50,314 nucleotides of DNA from Candidatus Omnitrophota bacterium (GCA_020052645.1 JAGVOQ010000033.1:1-50314), one strand, 5' to 3'. Numbered from the stretch's first letter, positions 1-8,856 are shown. Numbers and translations are program-made. The notes: generated by a model from the sequence alone, not told the origin.

Positions 1-116
1 ACTCTAGTACGAATCTTTCGTCAGGCACAACGTACTATTATCGCGTCAGAGCGCATGATGGGAATGCGTATTCTACCTATTCCAATGTGGCCAGTGCTAC
101 GACTAAGACGAGTTAA
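1..116 (+). CDS. C-terminal end of a fibronectin type III domain protein (partial)
   Basis: Only the last 37 codons are in the window, read from base 3 to the TAA at 114-116. The translation contains the end of a fibronectin type III fold: SGTTYYYRVRAHDGN followed by YSNVASATT, matching the family pattern of a G-T-x-Y-x-Y-R-V-x-A strand and a closing S-N-x-x-x-A-x-T strand. Such domains are common in exported or surface proteins of bacteria. The start and the rest of the protein lie outside the window, so its overall function cannot be judged. Confidence 0.75.
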   Translation, partial: SSTNLSSGTTYYYRVRAHDGNAYSTYSNVASATTKTS

Positions 117-302
117 TTTGTTGAAATAAATTGAACTGTATTAACTTATACTTCTCGGTCTAAAAACTTAAGCCTTTTCAAGGCGTGTCTGATTGTGGTT
201 GTCCTGCCTATGGCAGGACTTCTTGTAATCACATTAAGGTTGGTTGTTTGGGTATATCGCCTTAAAAGAACTCTTGGGCTTTTAGTTTAAGGTGGGCTCT
301 AT
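117..302 (+). other. Intergenic region with several hairpins; possible small RNA or leader
   Basis: No gene is seen here. Several inverted repeats lie in series: 172-176/180-184, a perfect 8-bp stem at 201-208/212-219 (GTCCTGCC, loop TAT), and a 9-bp helix at 258-266/286-294 with one G-U pair. The series ends in the strong terminator at 303-341. TTGAAA (121-126) and TATACT (147-152) could form a promoter, but the 20-base spacing is long. Together they could make a transcript of about 180 nt. No known riboswitch core was recognised. Confidence 0.35.
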
Positions 303-341
303 AAAAGCACTTATGAAGAAGTTCATGAGTGCTTTTTTATT
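303..341 (+). terminator. Strong intrinsic terminator
   Basis: A 15-bp stem (303-317 with 322-336, one G-U wobble) closes a GAAG loop. It begins AAAAGCAC and ends GTGCTTTT, running into TTTATTT. This would end transcription from the fibronectin-III gene or from a small RNA before the MerR promoter. Confidence 0.85.
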
Positions 342-354
342 TAGCATTATGTTC

Positions 355-396
355 TTGACATGGTAAAATAACGAGAGTACTCTCTATTTAGAGAGT
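355..396 (+). promoter_or_regulatory. Putative promoter with MerR-type dyad operator
   Basis: A perfect -35 box TTGACA lies at 355-360. Downstream, ACTCTC (379-384) and GAGAGT (391-396) form a perfect dyad around TATTTA. TACTCT at 378-383 would be a weak -10 with 17-base spacing. The dyad sits directly before a MerR-like gene, so autoregulation is plausible. MerR-family promoters are known for dyads near the -10/spacer and for poor spacing, but no ligand can be inferred. Confidence 0.45.
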
Positions 397-649
397 GGGG
401 GAGGTATTTATCTATAACTTATACTTAATTAAAGACTTAGCACGATTGAGCGGTTATTCAATTCATACGCTCAAATACTATCTTAAAATTGGCTTAATTA
501 AAGAAACGGGTCGCAGTCCTGAGACCCGTTTTCGTTTTTTTGGGGATTCAACATTAGAAAAATTAAAAACTATTCACGATCTGCGCAGGCAGGGAAAGTC
601 AATCAAGGAAATCAAAAATGAGTTACTTTGCGACCCTCGGGCTAACTAA
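395..649 (+). CDS. MerR-family DNA-binding protein (short)
   Basis: A small regulator of about 80 residues. It is essentially only a MerR-type winged helix-turn-helix: LIKDLARLSGYSIHTLKYYL, then a GLIKETGR wing and a helix with the pattern FRFFGDSTLEKLKTIHDLRRQG. There is no C-terminal effector domain and no Cys-rich metal site. The start is uncertain. The GTG at 395 overlaps a GGGGGAGG stretch (397-404) that looks like a ribosome-binding site for a slightly later, non-canonical start. The gene overlaps the ExeA-type ATPase by 32 bases, so it is probably co-transcribed with the secretion genes and may control them. Confidence 0.75.
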   Translation: MGEVFIYNLYLIKDLARLSGYSIHTLKYYLKIGLIKETGRSPETRFRFFGDSTLEKLKTIHDLRRQGKSIKEIKNELLCDPRAN

Positions 650-1442
650 AGAACCTTTTTCCACGAGCCCGGATCCGGATTTTTTCTATCATTCTGTCAG
701 CCATGAGACTGCGTTAAAACGATTGGAGATCGCGATTAGGCTTCGTCGAGGTTTGAGTTTGATTTTAGGAGATGTTGGGACGGGAAAAACAACATTGTCT
801 CGGGCACTTTTACAAACCTTCAAAGACGAACAGGAGTATATTTTTCATATGATTTTGGACCCGAGCCACAAATCCGAATTCCAATTCTTGTTAAGCCTGG
901 TAAAGATGTTTGGCATATCAAGCGAATTTAATTCAACCCTTGATTTTAAGGAAGCTTTACAGAAGTATTTATTTCAAAAAGGCGTTGATGAAAATAAGAC
1001 TATTATTTTGTTGATCGACGAAGGACAGAAGATCTCAATGGAGAATCTAGAGGTCTTAAGGATGCTCTTGAATTATGAGACTAATGAGTATAAGCTATTA
1101 CAGTTGGTGATTATGGCGCAAGTTGAGTTGTTGCCAAGGGTTACCCGGGTGAGAAATTTCATGGACCGCGTTTCTTTAAAATACACCATCAACCCTTTAT
1201 CTGAAGAAGAAGTAAAAGACCTTATTTTTTTCAGGCTTAAAGCCGCTGGATATTGTTTTGAAAACAATATTTTTACCAATGAGTCTATTGGTTTGATCTA
1301 TCGGCACACTTCGGGCTATCCACGTAAGATATCTATTTTATGCCATGATGCCCTGGAGCTGGCGGTCATGAAAGAACGGTCTGTTGTCGATCGTGATATT
1401 ATTGAGGAACTTATTTGTGAAAGGCAGGAGTATGCGCGATAA
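618..1442 (+). CDS. ExeA/GspA-like AAA ATPase
   Basis: A 274-residue AAA-type ATPase of the ExeA/GspA family. In type II secretion these proteins work with GspB to help the secretin assemble across the cell wall. The N-terminus MSYFATLGLTKEPFSTSPDP is the family signature (YfxxfGLxxxPFsxtpDp). Walker A is GDVGTGKT near residues 51-58 and Walker B is IILLIDEGQ near residue 130. It ends after the ATPase lid, without the peptidoglycan-binding domain or the membrane segment of classical ExeA. It overlaps both neighbours, and the next genes encode a GspC/PilP-like protein and a secretin, which supports a secretion or pilus role. Confidence 0.9.
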   Translation: MSYFATLGLTKEPFSTSPDPDFFYHSVSHETALKRLEIAIRLRRGLSLILGDVGTGKTTLSRALLQTFKDEQEYIFHMILDPSHKSEFQFLLSLVKMFGISSEFNSTLDFKEALQKYLFQKGVDENKTIILLIDEGQKISMENLEVLRMLLNYETNEYKLLQLVIMAQVELLPRVTRVRNFMDRVSLKYTINPLSEEEVKDLIFFRLKAAGYCFENNIFTNESIGLIYRHTSGYPRKISILCHDALELAVMKERSVVDRDIIEELICERQEYAR

Positions 1443-2028
1443 TCAATCTCCTGAAGAAAAACTTTTGCGTTTGATAAGAAAAGATAAGGGGTCGAGTTCT
1501 GCGGCCGATGCTCCTAAGCCGGAGCTTTCCGGCACTGCGAAAATTCTTGCTCCACGGCAGGCTTTTTCTTTGAATTTTAACGCATCCTTCGTGATCAAGA
1601 GTCTTTTTTTCATCTCGTGCTTATATTTGATATACTGTTATTTGGATCCTTTGCTTTTTCCTAAAGAACAAAAAGGCTTTAAAAGCGCAATTGTGGTTGA
1701 AGAGGAGAAGGTCGAACCTTTGCCGACGTTGAAGCCCTATGATTCTTATCATCAAGGAGTCCAGGGTCAGGAGCTTTTTGCCGCGCTAACATCTACTGAA
1801 GTCATGGTTGCGCCGGCTAAGGACGTTAATTTGGATTTGATTAAAGATTTGTCGCTTGTGGGTGTCCTTTCAGGAGAAAATCCTGAGGCCATTATTCAAA
1901 ATAAAAAAGATCAAAAGACTTTTTACGTCGCCAAAAATGGGTTTTTCGGTGAATTCCAGGTTGAAGACATTCAGGAAGGTAAGGTTATTTTGGGATATCA
2001 TGGTCAAAAATACGAACTTTTTTTATAA
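1432..2028 (+). CDS. Single-pass GspC/GspB/PilP-like secretion protein
   Basis: A 198-residue protein with a cytosolic N-terminus, one membrane segment at about 52-71 (ASFVIKSLFFISCLYLIYCY) and a periplasmic part. The last 60 or so residues (LSLVGVLSGENPEAIIQNKK and on to KVILGYHGQKYELFL) resemble the homology region of GspC or PilP, a small beta domain that binds the secretin. I chose the ATG at 1432 because AGGCAGGAG stands just before it; an upstream ATG at 1384 lacks this. It overlaps the ATPase gene by 11 bases. Its likely job is linking the inner-membrane platform to the secretin encoded next. Confidence 0.7.
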   Translation: MRDNQSPEEKLLRLIRKDKGSSSAADAPKPELSGTAKILAPRQAFSLNFNASFVIKSLFFISCLYLIYCYLDPLLFPKEQKGFKSAIVVEEEKVEPLPTLKPYDSYHQGVQGQELFAALTSTEVMVAPAKDVNLDLIKDLSLVGVLSGENPEAIIQNKKDQKTFYVAKNGFFGEFQVEDIQEGKVILGYHGQKYELFL

Positions 2029-2029
2029 G

Positions 2030-2148
2030 CCCCGTTAGAGAAAAACCACTCTAGTTTAGCGTGTGAGAAGGTATTGTTTTTAAAAGGTGGCTATGGGATA
2101 AAGCCACTGTTTTTAAAGAATGCTGGTGGTCGTCGTTCTCTAACGGGG
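2030..2148. repeat. CCCCGTTAGAGA paired-end repeat, copy 1
   Basis: A 119-base element bounded by inverted 12-mers, CCCCGTTAGAGA (2030-2041) and TCTCTAACGGGG (2137-2148), followed by TAAA. The middle is not conserved with the other copies. It starts two bases after the stop of the GspC-like gene. Its right end and the left end of the next copy form a 19-bp perfect palindrome arm pair (2131-2149 and 2152-2170). Confidence 0.85.
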
Positions 2149-2152
2149 TAAA

Positions 2153-2265
2153 CCCCGTTAGAGAACGACGCAGAGCTTGTCAATGAGTAAAATCGAAAGA
2201 ATATTGAGTCGGAGTATTGCCAAAACCTCTTTGTGTTGCTTAAGGGCAACCTGTCTCTAACGGGG
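2153..2265. repeat. CCCCGTTAGAGA paired-end repeat, copy 2
   Basis: A second element of the same design, 113 bases: CCCCGTTAGAGA at 2153-2164 and TCTCTAACGGGG at 2254-2265, then TAAA. It lies in tandem with copy 1, separated by TAAA, and ends 21 bases before the secretin start. No ORF-like content was recognised inside. Confidence 0.85.
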
Positions 2266-2286
2266 TAAACCGGAAAGGAACGAAAG

Positions 2287-4206
2287 ATGAAAAGGGCTTT
2301 ATCAATCATTGTTATGGGGCTGTTTTTGTCTTTGTTTTCACCTCATTCTAATTTCGCACAGGAGCAAAAGATATATCTTCCTGAAGACGACAGTAAGTCT
2401 CGAAACGCCAGCGTTGCGGTGCCTCTGAGCGGCGGCTCTTCGGGACAGAACGCTAATCTTATTACTCTTGAAGTTAAGGGCATGGATGTTGTTGATGTCC
2501 TTCAGATGTTGGCCAAGCGTTCTTCGTTAAGCCTTGTTATCGGGAAAAATGTGACAGGAAGGGTGGCGCTTTTCCTTAAAGACATTGATGTTCGGGATGC
2601 TTTTGAGATCGTGATCCTGGCGAATGATCTGGCTTATGAAACAAAAGGAAATATTATTAATATCATGACGCAAAGGGATTATGAGCTTCTTTATGGAGAG
2701 CGTTATCAGGATAAAAAAAAGATTAAATCAGTGAGTTTGAAGTACGCAAATGCAATGGATTTATCTCAGTCTTTGAATCAAATGAAAACGAATATCGGCA
2801 GGGTGATTGTGGATGGGCGTTCGAATACGGTTATTTTGATCGACACACCTCAGAAAATAAAGGAAATGGAAGATTTTATTCATAAAGCTGACATCCTTAT
2901 TGAAACGCAAATATTTAATTTAAAATATGCCCAAGCGGATAAGATCAGCCCTAGTGTTCAGGAGGTTTTGACCAAGGGGGTTGGTTCTGTGAAGGTGGAC
3001 GCTCGAACCAATAAAATTGCCGTCACGGATTCGCGAAATAAGCTGGAGGAAGTCAGCCGGCTTATAGCAGCTTTTGACGAGAAGACGCGCCAGGTCGTCA
3101 TCGATGCGCAGATTGTTGAGATCAATCCTTTGAAAGACCAGTTTTCCATGGGCGTTGATTGGGATTATTGGTTGAAGAAGAATATGCGTTTTGCAGGTTC
3201 TCTGCCGGCACCGGTCTTATCGGACGCTACAGCTATTCCTAATATATTGTCTTTCGGTGTTGCCGCCGCAGGCAGCGAGGTAACACAGCAGGGGCAGTAT
3301 AAATCCGTTATTAATTTATTACGCGTGATCGGAAAAACGAAAATTATTTCAAGTCCACGCATCATGGCTTTGAATAATCAGGAGGCTAAGATATTAGTTG
3401 GGACCAAAGAAGCTTACATCACCTCGACGGTATCACAGACCGGCACGACCGCAGTTACGTCCCAATCGGTTAGTTTTGTGGATGTCGGGATAAAGCTTTA
3501 TGTCACGCCTACGATTAATGCCGACGGTTTTGTGACTATGAAGATCAGGCCTGAAATCAGTTCTTCAAAAACTACGGATATTATTTCCGAGGGACAGATA
3601 ACCCAGATTCCGATCGTGACGACGTCAGAAGCTGAGACCGCCATTATGGTCAAAGATGGAGCCACTATTGTTATCGCAGGACTTAAAAAAGATACCCGTG
3701 ATAAAGAAGTAAAAAAATTTCCTTTCTTGGGCGATTTGCCTTTGGTGGGGTTTTTGTTCAGGAGCGTTCGAGATGAATCGACGAAAACGGAACTCGTGAT
3801 ATTTTTAACGCCCCATATTGTTAGCGGCGAAGAAACATTTCCCTATACGTCTTTGACAAAAGACAAAGATATTGAAGCGATCCAGACCCATATGACGAAG
3901 ACCAAGGAAGCGACAGCATTTAAAGACAATCGGTACTATCGGGAATATATTGTCAATAAGGTACAGGACGCGTGGATGAATATTCGTTTAAGAGAACATC
4001 TTTTTGAGGGTCAGGTTAAAGTGCGTTTTGTCTTGATGGACGACGGTGGATTAAAAGCCGATCCGCGCGTTATTTCTTCTACGGATTTTCGCTTAGATAA
4101 ACTGGCCATTGATTGCATAGGAAATTCCTTGCCTTTTCCTCCGTTTCCGGAGGATTATCATGGGCTGACACAAGGGTTTGAGATTATCTTAAAAGCCGAT
4201 AAGTAG
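2287..4206 (+). CDS. Type II/IV secretin with a TonB-like C-terminal domain
   Basis: A 639-residue outer-membrane secretin that forms the exit channel of a type II secretion or type IV pilus system. A signal peptide covers about residues 1-25. Next come an STN-like N0 domain (about 55-125), two N-domains with the VxVDxRxNxxxxxD pattern (RVIVDGRSNTVILIDT, VKVDARTNKIAVTDSR), and the secretin barrel domain (about 270-505, with PFLGDLPLVGFLFR near its end). Residues about 555-637 look like a TonB/TolA C-terminal domain (VRFVLMDDGG, LDKLAIDCIG, then PFPPFPEDY), an unusual fusion. No lipobox is seen. The gene follows an ExeA-like ATPase and a GspC-like protein and lies between CCCCGTTAGAGA repeats. 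Confidence 0.92.
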   Translation: MKRALSIIVMGLFLSLFSPHSNFAQEQKIYLPEDDSKSRNASVAVPLSGGSSGQNANLITLEVKGMDVVDVLQMLAKRSSLSLVIGKNVTGRVALFLKDIDVRDAFEIVILANDLAYETKGNIINIMTQRDYELLYGERYQDKKKIKSVSLKYANAMDLSQSLNQMKTNIGRVIVDGRSNTVILIDTPQKIKEMEDFIHKADILIETQIFNLKYAQADKISPSVQEVLTKGVGSVKVDARTNKIAVTDSRNKLEEVSRLIAAFDEKTRQVVIDAQIVEINPLKDQFSMGVDWDYWLKKNMRFAGSLPAPVLSDATAIPNILSFGVAAAGSEVTQQGQYKSVINLLRVIGKTKIISSPRIMALNNQEAKILVGTKEAYITSTVSQTGTTAVTSQSVSFVDVGIKLYVTPTINADGFVTMKIRPEISSSKTTDIISEGQITQIPIVTTSEAETAIMVKDGATIVIAGLKKDTRDKEVKKFPFLGDLPLVGFLFRSVRDESTKTELVIFLTPHIVSGEETFPYTSLTKDKDIEAIQTHMTKTKEATAFKDNRYYREYIVNKVQDAWMNIRLREHLFEGQVKVRFVLMDDGGLKADPRVISSTDFRLDKLAIDCIGNSLPFPPFPEDYHGLTQGFEIILKADK

Positions 4207-4207
4207 G

Positions 4208-4321
4208 CCCCGTTAGAGAACTATGTTTTTTAACGGTTTGCGCTCATGGTGGCTTTAAATCACCGTCAACTTTATTGCTGGATAACGGCCGACACAAAGC
4301 TGGCGGTTTTCTCTAACGGGG
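4208..4321. repeat. CCCCGTTAGAGA paired-end repeat, copy 3
   Basis: A 114-base element right after the secretin stop, with CCCCGTTAGAGA at 4208-4219 and TCTCTAACGGGG at 4310-4321, then TAAA. The termini are identical to copies 1 and 2 and the middle differs. The remainder to 4395 shows nothing recognisable apart from the kinase start region. Confidence 0.85.
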
Positions 4322-4395
4322 TAAAAAATCTTTATTTTGGTTTAAATTGGGTTTTTTAAGACGCGTGTGAAGTTGTAAGAGAAAGATTCCTCGCC

Positions 4396-7300
4396 ATGAT
4401 TGATTTTTTTAAATCCCAGATGGACTATGTTTATTTTATCTACGGGCTGGGCTTTTTTACGCTAGCTGCTGTTTGCTTTTTGTTGATCAGGACACATGGC
4501 GAAAAGCTGCGTTGGTTTTGGTTAGGGTTGTTCGGCCTGGTTCATGCGATTAATGAATGGCTGGATCTCTTTGCCCTAACGCTCGGCGATAGTCATTTTT
4601 TTAAATTTTTTAGACTGATTATTTTGACTGTGTCGTTTTTATTGTTGTTTGAGTTCGGCCGCGCGAGTTTTAATTCTATAAAACTAAAAAAAATTCCGTG
4701 GTTTGTTTATATTTTTTTGTTTATTTTATTAGGCGTGGGTTGGTATATTGGCGATTTGGATGGTTTGAATATGGCATCCCGCACACTTTTAGGTTTTGGT
4801 GGCGGGTGTTTTGTAGCTCTTGTATTTTTATTGGCCGCATGGCAGGGTGAAAAGGGATTAAAGTCGTGGCGGATTGTTGCAGGGTTTGTATTTGCTTTTT
4901 ATGCCTTGACTCAATTGGTCATAGCTAAAAGCCATTTTCCCATTCCTCCTCTTTTGAACCAAGAAGATTTCCTAAAATTTTTTTATTTTCCTATCCAACT
5001 CTTGAGAGCTATTTTGGCTTTTGTGGCTTCTTTCTTGCTTTGGAGTTACTGGTATTTAACCTGGGAAATGCCGAAACATCTTGCATCTGTTAAGAGGCAA
5101 TTGAATAGAAAGAAAGTTCTCTTTTCGGCGTTGGTTCTCATTGGATTTATTGTTCTGGGATGGTTTATCGTAGAATTTTTTAGTTATTTTAATGTTTTGC
5201 ATGATAAGGATAAGTTTTTAGCAAGAGCTGAAACAACGGCTGCGGCTGTTAATTCTCGTCGCATTGAACATTTAACAGCTTCTTCTTTAGATCTTGACCA
5301 GCCTGATTATCTGCGTTTGCGAGAACAGCTGACATTAATTAAAAAAGCTAACAAGGATTTGCGTTTTGTCTATTTGATGATTTCAAAAAATGGCCATATT
5401 GTTTTTTTAGCCGATTCCGAACCTGAGCAATCACCGGATTATTCTCCTCCAGGGCAAGTTTATTTAGAAGCCCACCCTTTATTAAAACGTAATTTTTTCA
5501 GCAACAATAGCTTTATTGTCGGCCCCTATAAAGACCGTTGGGGGGAGTGGATCTCGGCTTTTTCGCCCATTAAAAATTTAGAAACGAACAAGAATGTTGC
5601 TGTTGTAGGAATGGATATTAATTATGCCTTGTGGCAGAAGATAGTTTTTCATGATCGCATATCCGGTATTTTTGTTGTTTTTAGCTTTTTTATTGTTTTT
5701 GTTTTTGGATTTATTTTTGTTCAGCTCAGCCGTTTGGCCGTAGTTCGTTTTTCTGAGATCAGTAGATTCCTGGAACACATAATGGATAGTATTCCTAGCC
5801 CTGTTTACTATAAAGACAGGGAAGGGTTTTATCTTGGGTGTAATGATACCTTTGCGGCATTTTTTGGAAAGTTTAAAAAAGAGATTATTGGAAAAACTGT
5901 TTTTGATTTGATGCCAAAAGATATAGCCATAAAACTCTATGAGGCAGATCAGGCTTTAGTAAAATTACCCGGCGTTCAAACGATTGATACAAGATTGGCT
6001 CGTGCTGACGGTTCAACGAGGGATGTGATTATCAGTAAGTCTTCTTTTATAGACGCGCAAGGAGATGTTGCTGGGATTGTCGGTATTTTCATGGATGTTA
6101 CGGAGCGCAAAAAAGCGCAAGTAGACTTGCTAGAAAAAGAAGAGCAGTTCAGGGCTATTTATGAAGGCTCTAATGATGCAGTGATGATGTTGGACGACAA
6201 AAAGTTTTTGGACTGTAATCCGCAAACATTAAAAGTTTTTGGATTTAACAATAAGGAAGAATTTATAGGTAAGTCACCTGGTGATGTTTCCCCGATGACT
6301 CAGCCTGATGGTCGAGCATCGGCCTTGGTATCTCAAGAATATATTCAGAAGGCTTTTCAGGAAGGAGGCGCGCGTTTTGAATGGGTGCATCAGCGTAAAA
6401 ACGGTGAAACTTTTTTTGCCGATGTTCTTTTGTCTGCGTTTAGCTATGGCGGTAGACGTGTGTTGCAAGCGACAGTGCGCGACATCACCGAGAGTAAGCG
6501 TCTTCTGGATTTAATTTTTTCGGAAAAAGAACGTTTGTCTGTAACTTTGAGCAGTATCGGGGATGGTGTTATCGCAACTGATACTGAAGGCAAGGTTATT
6601 TTAATGAATAAGGCTGCAGAAGTTTTGACAGGTTGGAGACAAGAAGAGGCTTTTGGTCAATTTTCTCTAACGGTTTTTCATATTATCAATGAAGAGACTC
6701 GTGAGCTTTGCAGGAATCCTTTTCAGGAAGTTATGAGGACGGGCAATGTCATGGAGCTGGAAAATCACACTGTCTTAATCGCAAAAAATGGAGAAGAAAG
6801 GATTATCGCTGATAGCGGAGCACCTATCCATGACCGGCAAGGAAAAATTATAGGCGCGGTTTTGGTGTTTCGGGATATCACGAAAGAAAAAAAGATGCTG
6901 GATGATCTAAAAGCTGCAGAAAAAGAATGGCAGCGGACTTTTGATGCGATTTCTGATATTTTGTTTATTCAGGATAAAGATTTTAATATTATTAAGGTTA
7001 ATCATGCGTGTCTGGAGGCGCTCAAGTTAACTAAGGATCAGGTTGTGGGCAAGAAGTGCTACGAGGTCTTGCATCACACGAATCATCCTTGGCCCAATTG
7101 TCCCTTTGACCAGACGCGCATCGACCAAAAAGTTCATGTGGAAGAAGTGGATGACCCTACGCTTGGCGCAACGCTTTTGGTGACAACATCGCCTATCTTT
7201 AAAGAAGATAGGAGCTTCTTTGGTTCTATTCATATCGCTAAAGATATTTCCGTTATCAAAAAATATCAGCATGAATTAGAAAAGAAGAATAAAGACCTTG

Positions 7301-8403
7301 AGCAATTGGATCAATTGAAATCCGACTTTATTTCGATTGTTTCCCATGAGTTGCGCACACCTCTGGCTATCACCAAGGAAGGCATCAGCCTTGTTCTTGA
7401 TGAGGTAACGGGTAAGATAAATCCCAAACAAAAAAAGATCCTGAAGCTTTCCAAAGACAGTATGGACAGGCTCGCCCGTCTTATTAACGATCTTTTAGAT
7501 ATTTCAAAGATTGAATCCGGCCGTGTTCAGCTTTTAAGAAAGTCCGCTGATCTCGTTAAATTGGTAGAAAAAGTTTTAGGAAACTTTACTCTTAAAGCGC
7601 GAGAGAAAAAATTAAAATTGACACTTAACACACAGGCCTCGGAGATAGTTTTAAATATTGACGAAGATAGGATTATTCAGGTTTTCGTCAATCTTATAGG
7701 CAACGCATTAAAATTTACTGAAACTGGCTCTATTGAAGTTTCTTTAGATGATAAAGGCGATGAAGTAAAGTGTGTCGTGGCTGATACGGGCCGGGGCATC
7801 GCAAAAGCAGATTTGCCTAAAGTTTTTGATAAATTCATGCAATTCGGACGCACGGCTGGAGGTGGTGAAAAAGGAACGGGCCTGGGTCTTTCTATTGCCA
7901 AGGGATTGGTTGAGCTCCATAACGGAAAAATGTGGGTGGAGAGCGAATTAGGCAAAGGCACCAGATTTTGTCTTATCGTTCCTCGTAAAACGACAATGGA
8001 GCGGGTTCGAGAACATATAGAAAAGGCGATCGGCGTTGCTATCAAAGACAGTGCGGAGTTCTCTTTAGTTGTTGCAGCTCTTGATTATTCTGATAAAATA
8101 AGCAATGAACTTAAGGATGTCGGCCTTATGGAGTTAGCGGATCAAATGGAGAAGGTTTTCCGCAAACGGATCTATCGTCAGAAAGACAGCGTCCTCAATT
8201 GTTTAAATAAATTTTTTATAATTTTGAGTGATTGCAATCAGTCAAATTCTTTGATTATTCGGGATAGGCTTGCGCAGGAGTTGGAAGAATTTTTAAAAAG
8301 CAAAAGCTTAAGTTCTGATGTCAATATCCAATGGCAGATTGCGACATTCCCGGATGATGGCAATACCTATCAGGCCTTGATTGAAAAAGTTAAGCAAGAT
8401 TGA
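4396..8403 (+). CDS. Multi-PAS membrane sensor histidine kinase with degenerate GGDEF-like tail
   Basis: A 1335-residue sensor kinase. The N-terminus is a multi-helix membrane region (about 1-225). A further helix near 240-260 leads to a periplasmic sensing region of the PDC/Cache type (about 265-415), closed by another helix near 425-445. Four PAS domains follow, at about 455-575, 582-700, 711-830 and 841-955. HisKA carries the phospho-accepting His984 in SHELRTP. HATPase_c has an N box (VFVNLIGNALKFT), DTGRGIA and GTGLGLSIAKG, to about 1195. The last 135 residues resemble a GGDEF domain in layout but lack the GGDEF signature (LNCLNKFFIIL in its place), so cyclase activity is unlikely. Two receiver genes follow directly, the likely partners. 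No close ribosome-binding site is obvious. Confidence 0.93.
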   Translation: MIDFFKSQMDYVYFIYGLGFFTLAAVCFLLIRTHGEKLRWFWLGLFGLVHAINEWLDLFALTLGDSHFFKFFRLIILTVSFLLLFEFGRASFNSIKLKKIPWFVYIFLFILLGVGWYIGDLDGLNMASRTLLGFGGGCFVALVFLLAAWQGEKGLKSWRIVAGFVFAFYALTQLVIAKSHFPIPPLLNQEDFLKFFYFPIQLLRAILAFVASFLLWSYWYLTWEMPKHLASVKRQLNRKKVLFSALVLIGFIVLGWFIVEFFSYFNVLHDKDKFLARAETTAAAVNSRRIEHLTASSLDLDQPDYLRLREQLTLIKKANKDLRFVYLMISKNGHIVFLADSEPEQSPDYSPPGQVYLEAHPLLKRNFFSNNSFIVGPYKDRWGEWISAFSPIKNLETNKNVAVVGMDINYALWQKIVFHDRISGIFVVFSFFIVFVFGFIFVQLSRLAVVRFSEISRFLEHIMDSIPSPVYYKDREGFYLGCNDTFAAFFGKFKKEIIGKTVFDLMPKDIAIKLYEADQALVKLPGVQTIDTRLARADGSTRDVIISKSSFIDAQGDVAGIVGIFMDVTERKKAQVDLLEKEEQFRAIYEGSNDAVMMLDDKKFLDCNPQTLKVFGFNNKEEFIGKSPGDVSPMTQPDGRASALVSQEYIQKAFQEGGARFEWVHQRKNGETFFADVLLSAFSYGGRRVLQATVRDITESKRLLDLIFSEKERLSVTLSSIGDGVIATDTEGKVILMNKAAEVLTGWRQEEAFGQFSLTVFHIINEETRELCRNPFQEVMRTGNVMELENHTVLIAKNGEERIIADSGAPIHDRQGKIIGAVLVFRDITKEKKMLDDLKAAEKEWQRTFDAISDILFIQDKDFNIIKVNHACLEALKLTKDQVVGKKCYEVLHHTNHPWPNCPFDQTRIDQKVHVEEVDDPTLGATLLVTTSPIFKEDRSFFGSIHIAKDISVIKKYQHELEKKNKDLEQLDQLKSDFISIVSHELRTPLAITKEGISLVLDEVTGKINPKQKKILKLSKDSMDRLARLINDLLDISKIESGRVQLLRKSADLVKLVEKVLGNFTLKAREKKLKLTLNTQASEIVLNIDEDRIIQVFVNLIGNALKFTETGSIEVSLDDKGDEVKCVVADTGRGIAKADLPKVFDKFMQFGRTAGGGEKGTGLGLSIAKGLVELHNGKMWVESELGKGTRFCLIVPRKTTMERVREHIEKAIGVAIKDSAEFSLVVAALDYSDKISNELKDVGLMELADQMEKVFRKRIYRQKDSVLNCLNKFFIILSDCNQSNSLIIRDRLAQELEEFLKSKSLSSDVNIQWQIATFPDDGNTYQALIEKVKQD

Positions 8404-8442
8404 TCCTGTTTTTTTACGACAAAGCTTTTTTGGAGGAATTTT

Positions 8443-8856
8443 ATGGAAGAGACACAGGAAAAAAGAATAGTTTTGATGGTTGATGATGACGCCAGTTTTG
8501 TTGCAGTTTTGAAAGAGAGAATTTTGTCCTGGGGATACGCGTGTTTGACTTCATCGAGCGGTCCAGAGGCCTTAGGTGTTCTAGAATCTCAGGATGTTGA
8601 TATTGTCATCCTTGATTATATGATGCCCGGCATGGATGGTTTAGCTACTTTAAAAGAAATCAGAAAAAAATATAAAGATTTGCCGGTGATCATGTTTACT
8701 GCGCATCCGGATGGGCGATCTTTGTTTGGCTCAAGAGAATTGCACGTCAACGCGTTTCTTCCAAAACTCAGCTCAACGACGGACGCCTCCACTTCTTTAA
8801 AGTCAGCCATTTTGTTGGTTATTGCTCAGCAAAAGGATAAGCGGGCGAATCCATGA
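8443..8856 (+). CDS. Stand-alone receiver-domain response regulator 1
   Basis: A 137-residue single REC domain with no output domain. The acidic pocket is DDD at 14-16, the phosphorylation site is Asp58 (IVILDYMMPGMDG), and the conserved Thr86 and Lys108 are present. The loop after Thr86 (HPDGRSLFGSRELHVNAFLPK) is unusual compared with the second receiver. GGAGG lies just before the ATG. It follows the multi-PAS kinase and overlaps the next receiver gene by four bases, so all three are likely one phosphorelay operon. Confidence 0.9.
   Translation: MEETQEKRIVLMVDDDASFVAVLKERILSWGYACLTSSSGPEALGVLESQDVDIVILDYMMPGMDGLATLKEIRKKYKDLPVIMFTAHPDGRSLFGSRELHVNAFLPKLSSTTDASTSLKSAILLVIAQQKDKRANP

Noticed and set aside
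2030-4321. CCCCGTTAGAGA repeats as a CRISPR array
   Set aside because: Only three copies near the secretin, as inverted pairs with a gene between them; spacers are not uniform and no cas genes are present.
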